Shown here in pieces: positions 1 through 9,633 of a DNA stretch of 64,000 nucleotides. Made by a program: the position numbers and the translations under genes. Numbering within the stretch: the first letter of the stretch is position 1; every line of letters begins with the position of its first letter. A model generated the notes under the pieces. The model saw only the letters and a list, made by a program, of their open reading frames with translations. It was not told the DNA's origin and made no database searches. The DNA lies in the NCBI GenBank assembly GCA_963710165.1, contig CAVPYZ010000002.1, positions 124,001 through 188,000 of the forward strand. Direction: 5' to 3'. The stretch comes from JACKIP01 sp963710165 (lineage in GTDB: Bacteria > Pseudomonadota > Alphaproteobacteria > Micavibrionales > Micavibrionaceae).

Positions 1-1008
1 GCCATAGGTATTTATATGCCTGACGGCCTCATCAACGTTTTCAATATTTTTAACACTTATGACAGGGGCGAGATATTCTGTGCTCCAGTCACTTTCGCTC
101 ACTTCTTCTATACGATCATCAATAGCACGGAGGTCGTTATCCCCTTTAATTGTGCAGCCCGCTTTTATCAATTGGTTGATAATATCCTTTTTTTGCTGTG
201 GGGGAAGTTCACGATGAAGTAAAAGAGTTTCGGCAGAGCCGCAAATTCCCGTGCGGCGCATTTTTGCATTAACGACAACCGAACGCGCAATTTCGGGTTT
301 GGCACTGACATCTACATAAACGTGGCAAATTCCATCTAGGTGCGCAAAAACAGCCATTTTGGCGTCTCTCATAACGATGTCAGTTAATCCTTTACCACCT
401 CTAGGGATAATCACATCAATATATTCGACCGCGTCTAGCATATCTTTTACGTGCTGACGGTCGGTCGAATCAACAAATTGAATGAGCGTCTCTGGAATAT
501 TGTTCTTTTTTAGAGCGCTTATGATAAGGCTATGGAGAACTTTATTCGTTTCAAAAGCTTCTGAGCCGCCACGTAATATGACCGCATTATGTGATTTTAA
601 ACATAGGCAAGCGGCATCTATTGTCACATTCGGACGTGATTCGTATATCATGCCGATAACACCAATCGGAACGCGCACTTTATGAATAAGCAATCCATTC
701 GGACGCTCTGTCTCGTTTATAATTTCACCGACCGGGTCAGGAAGGTCTTTTATGGTTCGAACAGATCGCGCCATGGATTGAATGCGATCCTCGGTTAGTC
801 TTAAGCGATCGATAAAGGCCTCGTCTTTGCCCGATGATTCCGCTTTTGAAATATCTTCATTATTCGCGGCAATAATATCCTCCACCTGAAAAACGAGAAG
901 ATTGGCAATATCTTCCAGAATAAGATTAATTGTTTTTGTGGAAAGAGATGAAAGCAATAGGGTGGCATCTTTTGATGCTTTTCCCAATGTTGTGATAAGT
1001 TGTGTCAT
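1..1008 (-). CDS. proA: Gamma-glutamyl phosphate reductase (ProA), 3' end cut by the window
   Basis: Reduces gamma-glutamyl phosphate to glutamate semialdehyde with NADPH, the second step of proline synthesis in the cytoplasm. The frame is open from the ATG at 1008 to base 1 (336 codons). Family length is about 420, so roughly 80 C-terminal residues lie outside. Visible motifs are the NAD(P)-binding stretch IYESRPNVT, the RGG segment, the catalytic-cysteine region MRRTGICGSAETLL, and HINTYG at the edge. Its usual partner proB lies 16 kb away beside obg, so the two steps are not in one operon here. It is the gene just downstream of atpF, 15 bp after the atpF stop, and could be co-transcribed with the ATP synthase genes. 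Confidence 0.96.
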   Translation of the reverse strand, partial: MTQLITTLGKASKDATLLLSSLSTKTINLILEDIANLLVFQVEDIIAANNEDISKAESSGKDEAFIDRLRLTEDRIQSMARSVRTIKDLPDPVGEIINETERPNGLLIHKVRVPIGVIGMIYESRPNVTIDAACLCLKSHNAVILRGGSEAFETNKVLHSLIISALKKNNIPETLIQFVDSTDRQHVKDMLDAVEYIDVIIPRGGKGLTDIVMRDAKMAVFAHLDGICHVYVDVSAKPEIARSVVVNAKMRRTGICGSAETLLLHRELPPQQKKDIINQLIKAGCTIKGDNDLRAIDDRIEEVSESDWSTEYLAPVISVKNIENVDEAVRHINTYG

Positions 1009-1023
1009 TCAACAAAGATAGGT

Positions 1024-1515
1024 TTAATGAAGCGTTTGGGAAGAAAGCTCTGAAAGAACTTCTTTATTCAATCGGTCATTTTCTTTTTGTGACATCGAAG
1101 ACATAATAATTTCTTTTGTCGCCGCCAAGGTCAGGTGTGAGGCATGATTTTGGATATCTGTTATCGCACGCTCTTCCATCATTTTGATGCGCTGTTCTAA
1201 CAGTTGTTCGCGGCGTTGCATATCTTGTTTAATGTCAGCCTGAGCTTCTTTTTTCATCGCATCAACGCGTTTCTTTGCGCTTGTAATAATTTCTTCCGTC
1301 TGCTTTTCGGCTTCACGGTTTTTACGTTGATATTGTGCCAGTAGTTCCTGAGCTTCAACGCGCATTGCTTCTGCGGCTTCAATCTCCTTCTGGATAGTAA
1401 CAATTTTCATATCAAGTATAGAGGAGATAACTTTTCCACCTTTTAGAATAAGCAAAGCCATAAAAATTATAAATGATATTAAGACCCAAGAATTTGTATC
1501 CTGTAAAAATTCCAT
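1024..1515 (-). CDS. atpF: ATP synthase Fo subunit b
   Basis: Peripheral stalk subunit of F1Fo ATP synthase. The 163-residue protein has one N-terminal membrane helix (about residues 10-30) followed by a long charged, Ala/Glu/Gln-rich helical arm typical of subunit b. Its ATG overlaps the stop of the preceding b' gene by one base (TAATG), implying translational coupling. It is last in the atpI-B-E-F'-F order that is standard in Alphaproteobacteria, where the Fo genes are separate from the F1 genes. No F1 genes are in the window. Confidence 0.93.
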   Translation of the reverse strand: MEFLQDTNSWVLISFIIFMALLILKGGKVISSILDMKIVTIQKEIEAAEAMRVEAQELLAQYQRKNREAEKQTEEIITSAKKRVDAMKKEAQADIKQDMQRREQLLEQRIKMMEERAITDIQNHASHLTLAATKEIIMSSMSQKENDRLNKEVLSELSSQTLH

Positions 1516-2120
1516 TACGCGGCCTCCGCTTTGATATTATTATTAACGGCTTTCAAGGCGGCTTTTACAGCTTTTCCATCCGTATCAATGCCTGCAATAT
1601 TTTTCGCAGCGATCAAAGCTGTTTCTTCAATATGCTTTTCGATGTCTTTCATTGAGGACGCCGTCATAGCATCCAAGCGCTCTTTTGTTTCCGACATACG
1701 CTCTTCTGTTTTCTTCTGAAACGCGATCTGTTTTTTCTCATGATCTTTTTTCATGCTGGCATCAAGTTCAACCATCATAGAAGACGCTTCCATGCGCGCA
1801 TTTTGTAAACTTAATTCATATGAGCTTTGAAACTCTGCGGCTTCTTCGGTCAGCTTTTCTGCTGTTTCAAGATCGTTATGTATGATCTGGTCACGGTTTT
1901 CAAGGTTGGCCGAAATTGCCGGAATAATCTTACTCGCAAATGCGATATATAGAACCGTAAAGGCAATACCAAGCCAGAATATCTGGCTTGGAAACCATGA
2001 TAGGTCAAGTTGTGGTAAACCAGATGTTGCTTCCTTATACTCACCATCTGCTGAGGGTTTCGCTGCCAATACAGGAAAACTCATAAGGTAAGTTATAATA
2101 AATATCTGATATTTAACCAT
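1515..2120 (-). CDS. atpF': ATP synthase Fo subunit b'
   Basis: Second, diverged peripheral stalk subunit found in alphaproteobacterial, cyanobacterial and chloroplast-type ATP synthases. It pairs with b as a heterodimer. The 201 residues begin with a signal-like segment (about 1-20, ending near VLAAK), then a short linker with LPQLDLSWFPSQIFWL, which is typical of b'. One membrane helix follows (about 45-65), then a long alpha-helical arm. It lies between atpE (31 bp upstream) and atpF (1-base overlap). Confidence 0.92.
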   Translation of the reverse strand: MVKYQIFIITYLMSFPVLAAKPSADGEYKEATSGLPQLDLSWFPSQIFWLGIAFTVLYIAFASKIIPAISANLENRDQIIHNDLETAEKLTEEAAEFQSSYELSLQNARMEASSMMVELDASMKKDHEKKQIAFQKKTEERMSETKERLDAMTASSMKDIEKHIEETALIAAKNIAGIDTDGKAVKAALKAVNNNIKAEAA

Positions 2121-2151
2121 TTTCGACCTTGTTTTTATTGTCTGTTACTTT

Positions 2152-2385
2152 TTAACCAAGCACGCCTAGTAGAATGATAACGGACAAACCAAGACAGAAA
2201 ATAGCCAAGGCTTCTGTCACCGCAAAACCAAATAACAGAGTACCAGATAGTTTTGATTCTGTTTCCGGGTTACGTGCAACCGCGCTGAAGTATGCGCTAA
2301 AGATGTGTCCTAAACCCAAGCCCACACCAAAAATTGGTAGCAATGCGAGAGCGGCGGCGATTAGTCTTGCTGCTTCTATTTCCAT
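2152..2385 (-). CDS. atpE: ATP synthase Fo subunit c
   Basis: Rotor-ring proteolipid, 77 residues, with two membrane helices joined by the polar loop ARNPETESKL. The ion-binding carboxylate is the Glu in the second helix (FAVTEALAIF). The residues around it look like a proton rather than sodium type. The start is preceded by an unusually long purine-rich stretch ending AAGGAGAATTATC before the ATG. This fits the strong translation needed for a subunit present in many copies per enzyme. Confidence 0.96.
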   Translation of the reverse strand: MEIEAARLIAAALALLPIFGVGLGLGHIFSAYFSAVARNPETESKLSGTLLFGFAVTEALAIFCLGLSVIILLGVLG

Positions 2386-2433
2386 GATAATTCTCCTTCT
2401 TCTTCTTTTTTCGTTAAAGTTTTGATTTTAAAA

Positions 2434-3180
2434 TTAATGATGTAATTCGATAGTATCTTTAAGATATATGCATGTTAACAGGGCAAAGACATATGCCTGT
2501 ATCAGTGCAATAAATAACTCAAACCCAATCATCAGCACATTAAATGCCATAGGGAATAGCGCGCCAATGAAGCCGCCTACGCCTGCGCCAACCATCATGA
2601 CGCTAAATCCTGCGATAACCTTTAACATTAAGTGACCGACCATCATATTGATAAATAGACGTAGCGCGAGTGTTACAGGACGACTGATGAATGAGATAAT
2701 TTCAATAGGCACCATTAAAGGTGTAATCCACCACGGTGTTCCGGCAGGGCAAAAAAGCGAAAAGAATTTCAAACCATGACGCATTAAACCTAATACAATG
2801 ACAATGCTGAATATAAGTAATGCCAATGCGCCCGTTACGGCAACATGGCTGGTATATGTGAAAGAATAGGGGATCAGACCAAGAAGATTACCCATCAGGA
2901 CAATGACGAATACTGTAAAGACGAAGCTAAAGAATTCTTGTCCCTTTGGTCCCAAATTGGTTTTTATCATATCGGCAACGAAGTCGTAAAACATCTCTCC
3001 GAACATTTGTAATCTGGTCGGGACGAGGCCTTTTCTGCTAGACGCTGCCGTGAACAGGACAAGCGAGCATATGACAGCCATTGTCATCCAGAAAGAGGAA
3101 TTCGTGAAGGAGAGGTCTACACCGCCAACTTCTAATGGGATCCAGGGCTCAATAACAAATTGATGAAGTGGGTCAGCCAC
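2434..3180 (-). CDS. atpB: ATP synthase Fo subunit a
   Basis: Membrane stator subunit forming the proton half-channels. The 248 residues are very hydrophobic, with five to six helices. The conserved arginine lies in the segment VTLALRLFINMMVGH, and the C-terminal helix with GFELFIALIQAYVFALLTCIYL is characteristic. It starts from an ATG at 3180, 79 bp after the atpI stop, and is followed 48 bp later by atpE. Confidence 0.96.
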   Translation of the reverse strand: MADPLHQFVIEPWIPLEVGGVDLSFTNSSFWMTMAVICSLVLFTAASSRKGLVPTRLQMFGEMFYDFVADMIKTNLGPKGQEFFSFVFTVFVIVLMGNLLGLIPYSFTYTSHVAVTGALALLIFSIVIVLGLMRHGLKFFSLFCPAGTPWWITPLMVPIEIISFISRPVTLALRLFINMMVGHLMLKVIAGFSVMMVGAGVGGFIGALFPMAFNVLMIGFELFIALIQAYVFALLTCIYLKDTIELHH

Positions 3181-3259
3181 GTTTATGTCTCGTCTTGTTT
3201 AAATTTGTTGAATGTTTAACGTCTTTTGACAGATTTTGCAATGCCGAATATGGCTTTTT

Positions 3260-3535
3260 TTACATTTTTTTCGTCATCTTCAACAGCTTGTAAAAAAAGG
3301 TGACCATCCCCAAAAGCAACATGGAAATTATCAAGATAGGGGATGTGCCCAACCACAGATCAAGAAAATATCCTATCACGCCGCTTGCGACCATTATGCC
3401 GATCATTTCGGTCAGGATTTGCATGCCTTTATTCATGCTATCCGCGCGGTTTCCCATTGGTTGTGTTTCAGGATTTAATTTTTCCTGAGCGGCATCTATT
3501 TTACTTTGTAGCTCTTTAAGTTTCTCTTTATCCAT
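3260..3535 (-). CDS. atpI: ATP synthase accessory protein AtpI
   Basis: Small membrane protein thought to assist c-ring assembly. With the start at the ATG ending at 3535, it has 91 residues. These comprise a charged N-terminus (about 1-35) and two membrane helices (about 42-62 and 66-86) separated by LWLGTSPIL, the usual AtpI/Gene1 layout. The reading frame extends 15 codons further upstream into smc. The internal ATG is preferred because it begins 1 bp after the smc stop codon. Confidence 0.85.
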   Translation of the reverse strand: MDKEKLKELQSKIDAAQEKLNPETQPMGNRADSMNKGMQILTEMIGIMVASGVIGYFLDLWLGTSPILIISMLLLGMVTFFYKLLKMTKKM

Positions 3536-3536
3536 A

Positions 3537-6500
3537 TTATGCTGCCTCTTCCAAGAAAGAGAATCCTTGTTGCATATCAAGTGAGACTAGTTGCGAGACA
3601 CCCCGTTCCGCCATAGTAACACCATAGATTCGGTCCATCCGAGCCATAGTCAAACGGTGATGCGTCACAACCAGAAAGCGTGTCTTTGTGGTTTCGGATA
3701 TCTCTTCCAATAAGTCGCAGACTTTATCCACATTTGCATCATCCAAAGGCGCATCAATTTCGTCCAAGACACATATCGGCGCGGGGTTGGTTAAAAACAT
3801 GGCGAATATCAGCGCAATTGACGCCATCGTTTGCTCTCCGCCTGACATAAGAGACAATGCCTGAAGCGCTTTACCCGGAGGTTGCGCAAAAATTTCCAAT
3901 CCGGCTTCTAACGGGTCATCTGATTCGATCAGAGAGAGATGCGCGTTTCCGCCGACGAATAGGCGTTTAAATAAATTTTGAAAATGCGCATTCACATGTT
4001 CAAAAGCGATATTAAGACGTTCTCTGGCTTCGACATTCAGCTTTCTGATCGCGCCGCGAAGTTCATCAACCGCTTCTACCAGATCGTTTTTCTCATGCAA
4101 TAAACTACCTAAATCTTTTTCTAGCTCGTCTGCCTCTAGCTCGGCTTGCAAATTGACCGGACCGATTGATTCGCGCTGGCGAAGCAGGTCCTGCCGCATC
4201 TCTCGTTTTTGATCTAAGGTTTCTGCTGTGTAGTCTTCGACTATCTTGATTCCATCCATCAGCCTTTGCGGACTGACTTCGAATCTCTCTTCTATACGAT
4301 TCACAATATTTTTTTGCGTTTGATGTGCAGCCTCGAATAAGGCTTGAATACGGGCGCGATTTTCACGTGACGTGCCAAGAGTATTTTCTGCTTCTTTTAA
4401 AGCGCGCGCGGTCTCGCCGCTTTCACGTTCTTTTTCTGAAAGGGTATCAGAAGATAACGCGCGTTCTTTTTCCAGATCTGTGATTTTCGATAGATAAGCA
4501 TCTTTATCGCTTGTATTCTCTTGCGGGGCGCTTTGAAGCTCTTTGAGAAGAGCCAGATTTTCTTCAGCGCGTTTTGATTGTGTGCTCAAATGTTCCTCAC
4601 CGCGAATAATGCGGTTTTGAAGTGTGATGCGTTCATCCGCCAAGGCGCGCTGACGTGCTTTACGACTATTTTGTTGTTGTTCAATTCGTTCAAGCGAACT
4701 GATATTATTTTGGTGCTCGATACGTGTATCGTCCAGATTTTGTTTTAGGGTCGAAACATCTGTGTGACTTTCCTCATTCATCACACTTTTTAAAGACAGA
4801 AGAAGCGTTTCTTGCTCATTTATATTTTCAGATATTTGTTGATGATCGCCTTTCAGATCGTCTAACGTTTCCTGAGCATTCGAATATTCTTTCTCCCAGT
4901 TTTCCTGACGAATCGTCATGGCAGAGATTTTTTTATCCAAATACTGCTTTTGATTTTCCAAGTCTGATCTTTTTGAAAATAACGACGTTTGATCATCTTT
5001 TAAAGTGGCTTCGTTCTCTTTGATAACAGCGATCTCGTCTTCATGCGTTTGAAGAGATTTTTCAATATCTGGCAACGCATTTTGCAGTTCGGTCAGTCTG
5101 TTTTTTTGCTTTAGAAAAGAGGCCTGTTTATCTTGAGCCTCGGCTTTAATACAAAATCCGTCCCATCGCCAGTAATATCCATCTTTGGAGACAAGACCTT
5201 GCCCTTGCTTAAGACTGCTTACAACTGCGTTTCCTTGTTCAAAGTCATCAACGATACCAATCTGGTTCAATGCAGTACTTAACTCACTTGGAGCTTTGAC
5301 GTATGTGGCGAGTGTTACAACATTCTCGGGAAGAGGGGACGTCTGGCATTGTGTTGCTTGCCAATATGATTTAGCGTCCGGATCAAGAGAGGCTTGAAGG
5401 CTCTCTCCTAACGCTCTTGATAAAGCAATTTCATATCCCGTGATGGCTGTTATCTCATTAAGAACAGCATCCTGATCATCTTCAGAGAAGGAACTAATAA
5501 AACTTTCTAATGCTCTGATTTCGCTTTCTAATTTTGATTTTTCTATAGATAGGTTCTGAATAAGATCATTTAAATTATCGGCACTATTGGATATTTCTAA
5601 AGCTTTTGATTCAAGGTCTTCCAACTCTTTTCCAATTAAGTCTAAATCGGATAGCGTTTTTTCAAATAAAACTTTTTGACTGTTTATCTCCTGAAATTCG
5701 GTTTTTTGTTCCTCAAGAGACTTTATGCGATCTGTTTGCTGCATTATCCGGTCATCAAGCCGTGCGAGACGTAATTTGCTATCTTCAATTTGTTTGAGAA
5801 GTGATCGTTGTCTTTCTTCCCTCGCAGCGAAATCAGCCATGGCGGCATTATATTTCTCCTCCAAAGCTTTCACTGTCGTTTCGCTCTGTTCTAGCTTTTC
5901 TGTACGACTTTTGATCAGGCCTTCATTCTGTGCATTTTCTTTTTGAATTTTCTCCTGTTCGGAAGTAATGCGGTCAAATGATATCTTATAATCTTTCAAT
6001 TCTTGTGAGCTATGATCAATATCATTCTTCAATTGTTCTTGTTGCTGTACAGCACTTTCAAGAGCATTGGCTCTTTGCTGTTCGCGATCTTCTACACGCT
6101 GTAAATCCAGTTTGAATTTTTGCAGAGCCGCAGAAATCTTTGCTTCTGACTCACGCAGTTTTGGAATGTCTTGCGTTTGAGTGAGGTAGGTTTTATTAAG
6201 CTGTGTCACAGTCGACATTTGGTCTGTAACGGCGGTTTCAAAAACATCGAACTCTTTTTTATACGAAATAAGCTGTTCTTCTCCTGCCTTCCATTCCAGA
6301 TACGCAACCAGCTGGTCAAGTTCACGTATATCCTTACTCAATTCTTTATAGCGATTTGCTTGTCGCGCTTGCCTTTAAGAGCGGACAGACGCGATTCCAT
6401 CGTTCCTGTCGTATCTTCAATCCGTGTAAGATTTTGCTCGGCTTGCTTTAGACGCAGCTCAGCTTCATGACGACGTGCATATAAACCGGTTATACCTGCA

Positions 6501-7003
6501 GATTCTTCTAATATCATACGCCTTTGCAGGGGTTTCGCATTAATGATGCTGGCAACTTTACCCTGTGATACAAGTGATGGTGAATTTGCGCCGCTTAGCG
6601 TATCGGCAAATAAAAGTTGTACGTCACGCGCACGTGCCGGGCGACCATTGATACGATAAGCTGATCCTTGATCCCTAACAATTTTACGGCTGATTTCAAT
6701 GTCTTCAAGATTGTTATATGCGGCGGGTGCAGTTCGCATTTTATTATCAAGCGTCAGTATAACTTCACCAAAATTGCGGGCAGGGCGTTTCTCGGTTCCT
6801 GCAAAAATGACGTCTTCCATTCCGCCGCCCCGCATTTTTTTTGCGGAACTTTCGCCCATAACCCAACGTAATGCTTCGACCAGATTAGATTTCCCACAAC
6901 CATTTGGCCCGACAATTCCTGTCAGGCCATTTCCTATTTCTAGGTCGGTTTTATCTATAAATGATTTGAACCCGCTAAGGCGCAAGGATTTGAAATGGAT
7001 CAT
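3537..7003 (-). CDS. smc: Chromosome segregation ATPase SMC, interrupted by a frameshift near 6350
   Basis: SMC dimers organise and segregate the chromosome with ScpA/ScpB. The N-terminal part (7003-6338, 221 codons) carries the Walker A motif GPNGCGKSN (residues 32-40) and the ARxVQ-type signature, and stops at TGA. The next frame begins with TTG overlapping that TGA. It supplies the rest: coiled coil, hinge (around GYEIALSRALGESL), second coiled coil, the ABC signature MSGGEQT and Walker B CVLDEIDAPLDD. The conserved sequence QIA...YKELSKDIREL reads straight across the break if one base is added. The restored protein would be 1155 residues, the normal length. A sequencing or assembly indel is most likely. 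A genuinely split but translationally coupled SMC is possible but would be unusual. The adjacency to DsbA, DUF721 and mutY is a known alphaproteobacterial arrangement. Confidence 0.93.
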
Positions 7004-7013
7004 TCACATCCTT

Positions 7014-7856
7014 TTATTGTTCTGAAGTATTCAGATCACTCAGAATTTTATTAAATGTTGTTTCGAAATAATCATAAGGACGATTCCCTTCAATGATTTC
7101 CAAACCGTCATTTATGACGAATGAAGGCGTTGATGACACATTCCATTTACTTTGAGCCTCTTCCATGCGTGCAAGAAGTTTTTCTTCCAGAGCTTCATTA
7201 TTCAGGCACTCATCTATCTGGTCATTTGAAAGACCTGCCAGCTGTGCATTTTGCTTTAAATTTGCTTCATAATCGCCGGATAACCAGTTTTGTTGCGTTG
7301 TGAATAAAAGCTGTAAGAAATTAAAGTACTGATCATCAGGTAAACAATGCGCCAACATCGCGCCCTGCATTGCGGGCAGATTTAATGGAAAATCAACCAT
7401 AATCATTTTAACTTTGCCAGTTTCGACATACTCAGATTTGATTTTTGGATAAGCATCAGAGTGAAATGAACCGCAATGTCCACATGATAAAGAACTAAAT
7501 TCATACATTGTAATTGGTGCGTCATCACTACCAAGTGTTTTCTCAGATACTTCAACATCTATCATAGATACTGATGTCGAAACTTCTTCAGAAGTTTCTA
7601 TCGTCTCGGAGCTTGTGTTCTCAACGATCTCTTCATCTATAACATTTTCTGAAACATCTAAATCTGAGGTATCTTCTTCAATGATAGCTTCATTAGATGA
7701 AACCTCATCAACAGTATTTTCAGTTTCATCCGTTTCTGTACTTTCTACAACAATAATATTGGCATAATAAAAAGGACTACCAGGATAGAAAAATAGTCCT
7801 GCACCAATGATAGCAAGTACAGCAAAAAACAAGATTACACTATTAAGAGATTTCAT
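7014..7856 (-). CDS. Membrane-anchored DsbA-family thiol oxidoreductase
   Basis: Periplasmic disulfide oxidoreductase of the thioredoxin_4/DsbA type. The 280 residues comprise one N-terminal membrane anchor (about 8-25) ending in FFYPGSPFYYANI. A roughly 65-residue acidic, Ser/Thr/Glu/Val-rich linker follows (about 37-100), then a thioredoxin fold. The active site CGHC is at residues 125-128 and the cis-proline loop is TPSF. Its place immediately upstream of smc is typical of Alphaproteobacteria. The anchor region is nearly duplicated in the small gene just upstream at 7879-8070. The acidic spacer presumably holds the domain away from the membrane (inference). Confidence 0.9.
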   Translation of the reverse strand: MKSLNSVILFFAVLAIIGAGLFFYPGSPFYYANIIVVESTETDETENTVDEVSSNEAIIEEDTSDLDVSENVIDEEIVENTSSETIETSEEVSTSVSMIDVEVSEKTLGSDDAPITMYEFSSLSCGHCGSFHSDAYPKIKSEYVETGKVKMIMVDFPLNLPAMQGAMLAHCLPDDQYFNFLQLLFTTQQNWLSGDYEANLKQNAQLAGLSNDQIDECLNNEALEEKLLARMEEAQSKWNVSSTPSFVINDGLEIIEGNRPYDYFETTFNKILSDLNTSEQ

Positions 7857-7878
7857 TTTGATTATGACTTTCTAAAAA

Positions 7879-8070
7879 TTAGTTATTAGTTTCAATTTCC
7901 ACATCTACATTGCCATCAGAGTCCATGTTGTCTTCCATTTGATCTACAGCCTCTGCTTCAACAACAACTATATTTGCATAGTAAAAAGGACTTCCCGGAT
8001 AGAAAAATAAGCCTGCGCCTATAATACCGAGGATTGCAAATAAAACGACAACTTTTGATAATGAATTCAT
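7879..8070 (-). CDS. 63-residue membrane peptide, paralogue of the DsbA-like anchor
   Basis: No known family. The first 38 residues match the start of the DsbA-like protein immediately downstream at 29 positions by my alignment, including the identical segment IIGAGLFFYPGSPFYYANI. An acidic tail of about 25 residues follows, with no thioredoxin domain and no cysteine. It has its own ATG and stop, lies 22 bp before the downstream gene, and is probably co-transcribed with it. It looks like a partial tandem duplication kept as an independent membrane peptide. A remnant of a second dsbA copy that lost its catalytic domain is the alternative. Confidence 0.75.
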   Translation of the reverse strand: MNSLSKVVVLFAILGIIGAGLFFYPGSPFYYANIVVVEAEAVDQMEDNMDSDGNVDVEIETNN

Positions 8071-8176
8071 GTTTTTACTCCTGTAAATTATTAATATACC
8101 CAGAAAGGTATCCCTATTTTTTACTTAATTCCAGCAAAAATCTTCCTAGTTTAAGATTTTTGCGAATAAGATCGCC

Positions 8177-8803
8177 TTAACTTTCACCTAAAAGGAAGAT
8201 GTGTATGGTGTTTCCCTGATTCGCATTAGGAAAAGCTTGTACGTCCAAATCTGTTACTTTTATACCTTTTGACATCATAAAGGACCTAACTTTTTGAGCG
8301 CGGTCTATTGCGGGCTTTTGTCCTTTTGACGAAAAGGATTTAATTTGAACTTGCCCCCTATAAAAACCGTTTTTCATATCCATTAAAGATTTTTCCAAAA
8401 TCTTCATATGCCCTGACTCTAAGTTCTGCTGAAATTCGTTTTGGAATATAAGCGTCATATAAGGAATTTTAGGATTATAACTTACAGTCACAGGAGGAAG
8501 CTGCGTTTTAGCACTATTATCTTTTTGCTGGAATTTTGGAGGTGGAAGTGTTGATTGAACAATAACTTCTTTTTTTATGTTACCCGCTGGAACAGCAGGC
8601 ATAGACGGACCTGCGCTTCCAGTTAAAACCAGCTTGTCTTTTTTCGCTTCTTCAACAGGTAAGTATTTATCTTTTTCTTCGGCTTTTTTGAATTTGAATA
8701 ATCCCGATAAGCTAAATCCACGGTTTTCTTCAGCTCTTGCCATACTAGACAGCAATGGAGCTGAAACCAGTAAAAAACAAATCAAAATAAAAAAATGTTT
8801 CAT
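8177..8803 (-). CDS. Secreted protein with a degenerate OmpA-like C-terminus
   Basis: The 208 residues have a clear signal peptide (about 1-24, cleavage near ARAEE) and a Lys/Pro-rich middle. In the C-terminal 90 residues, the pattern QVQIKSFSSKG followed by AIDRAQKVRSFMMSKGI resembles the peptidoglycan-binding OmpA fold, where a helix with RA..VR precedes a final strand. The key OmpA Asp/Arg pair is not clearly present, so binding of peptidoglycan is uncertain. It sits alone between suhB and the DsbA-like pair. Confidence 0.7.
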   Translation of the reverse strand: MKHFFILICFLLVSAPLLSSMARAEENRGFSLSGLFKFKKAEEKDKYLPVEEAKKDKLVLTGSAGPSMPAVPAGNIKKEVIVQSTLPPPKFQQKDNSAKTQLPPVTVSYNPKIPYMTLIFQNEFQQNLESGHMKILEKSLMDMKNGFYRGQVQIKSFSSKGQKPAIDRAQKVRSFMMSKGIKVTDLDVQAFPNANQGNTIHIFLLGES

Positions 8804-8832
8804 TTAAGCCTCTTAAAAACTCAATATAATTT

Positions 8833-9633
8833 TTATTGAGGAAGTTTAATCATAAAATCTCGAATACCCGAATTTCCTGCTATAAGGTTACCATCAAAAA
8901 CAGGATGTTTGCCACGATTAATAAATTCAACAAAACCGCCAGCTTCTTTCACAAGAATATATCCCGCGGCAACATCCCATGCATTCAGGCTTCTTTCCCA
9001 GTACCCGTCAAAACGACCTGCGGCCACATATGCCATATCTAGGGCCGCAGACCCAAACCGACGAAAGCCAGATGTTTGAACATAAACGGGAAGTATTTCT
9101 TTTTGGTAGAGTGGAATATCTTTCAAACCCGAAAATGGTGATCCACCTGCAATTATGCATGTGCTCAAATCTGTGCGTCCTGAAACGCGCAATCTTTTAC
9201 GTTTTGAAAAAGCGCCTTGGCCCTTTTCTGCTGTAAACCATTCATCTTTAATTGGATCTGCAATAAGACCAGCTACAATTTCGCTTTTGCCGTCTAATCT
9301 TTTTTCCAAAGCAATAGAGATAGACCAGTGCGGGATACCGTGAAGGAAATTTGTTGTTCCATCTAGAGGGTCAATAATCCATCTATATTCGTAATCTTCC
9401 GGTCCTTGATTGCCGCCTTCTTCCATCATAAAGGCATAATCAGGTCGATCACGCAGAAGGTTCTCATGAATAATTTCTTCAGCGCGTTTATCAGCCGCGG
9501 ATACGAAGTCCGCAGGACCTTTTCGCGAAACCTGTAAGTTCTCTACTTCGCCAAAATCTCTGGTTAAGGAACGAGCCGCTTTTTCCGCAGCGCGCATCAT
9601 GATTTTTATTGCCGGTGATTGTATCGCAGCCAT
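8833..9633 (-). CDS. suhB: Inositol-1-monophosphatase family protein (SuhB type)
   Basis: Magnesium-dependent phosphatase of the IMPase/FIG superfamily, cytoplasmic. The 266 residues include all metal-site motifs: EEGG (metal-binding Glu), WIIDPLDGTTNFLHG (the DPLDGT signature), and WDVAAGYILVKEAGG near the C-terminus. Length is normal. The ATG overlaps the efp stop by one base (TGATG), so the two are probably translated together. The true substrate (inositol phosphate or another sugar phosphate) cannot be decided from sequence. In enterobacteria SuhB also acts in rRNA antitermination. Confidence 0.9.
   Translation of the reverse strand: MAAIQSPAIKIMMRAAEKAARSLTRDFGEVENLQVSRKGPADFVSAADKRAEEIIHENLLRDRPDYAFMMEEGGNQGPEDYEYRWIIDPLDGTTNFLHGIPHWSISIALEKRLDGKSEIVAGLIADPIKDEWFTAEKGQGAFSKRKRLRVSGRTDLSTCIIAGGSPFSGLKDIPLYQKEILPVYVQTSGFRRFGSAALDMAYVAAGRFDGYWERSLNAWDVAAGYILVKEAGGFVEFINRGKHPVFDGNLIAGNSGIRDFMIKLPQ

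Noticed and set aside
6338..6352. Programmed ribosomal frameshift in smc
   Set aside because: No slippery heptamer or downstream structure is seen, and four other genes show similar one-base breaks, pointing to sequence errors.
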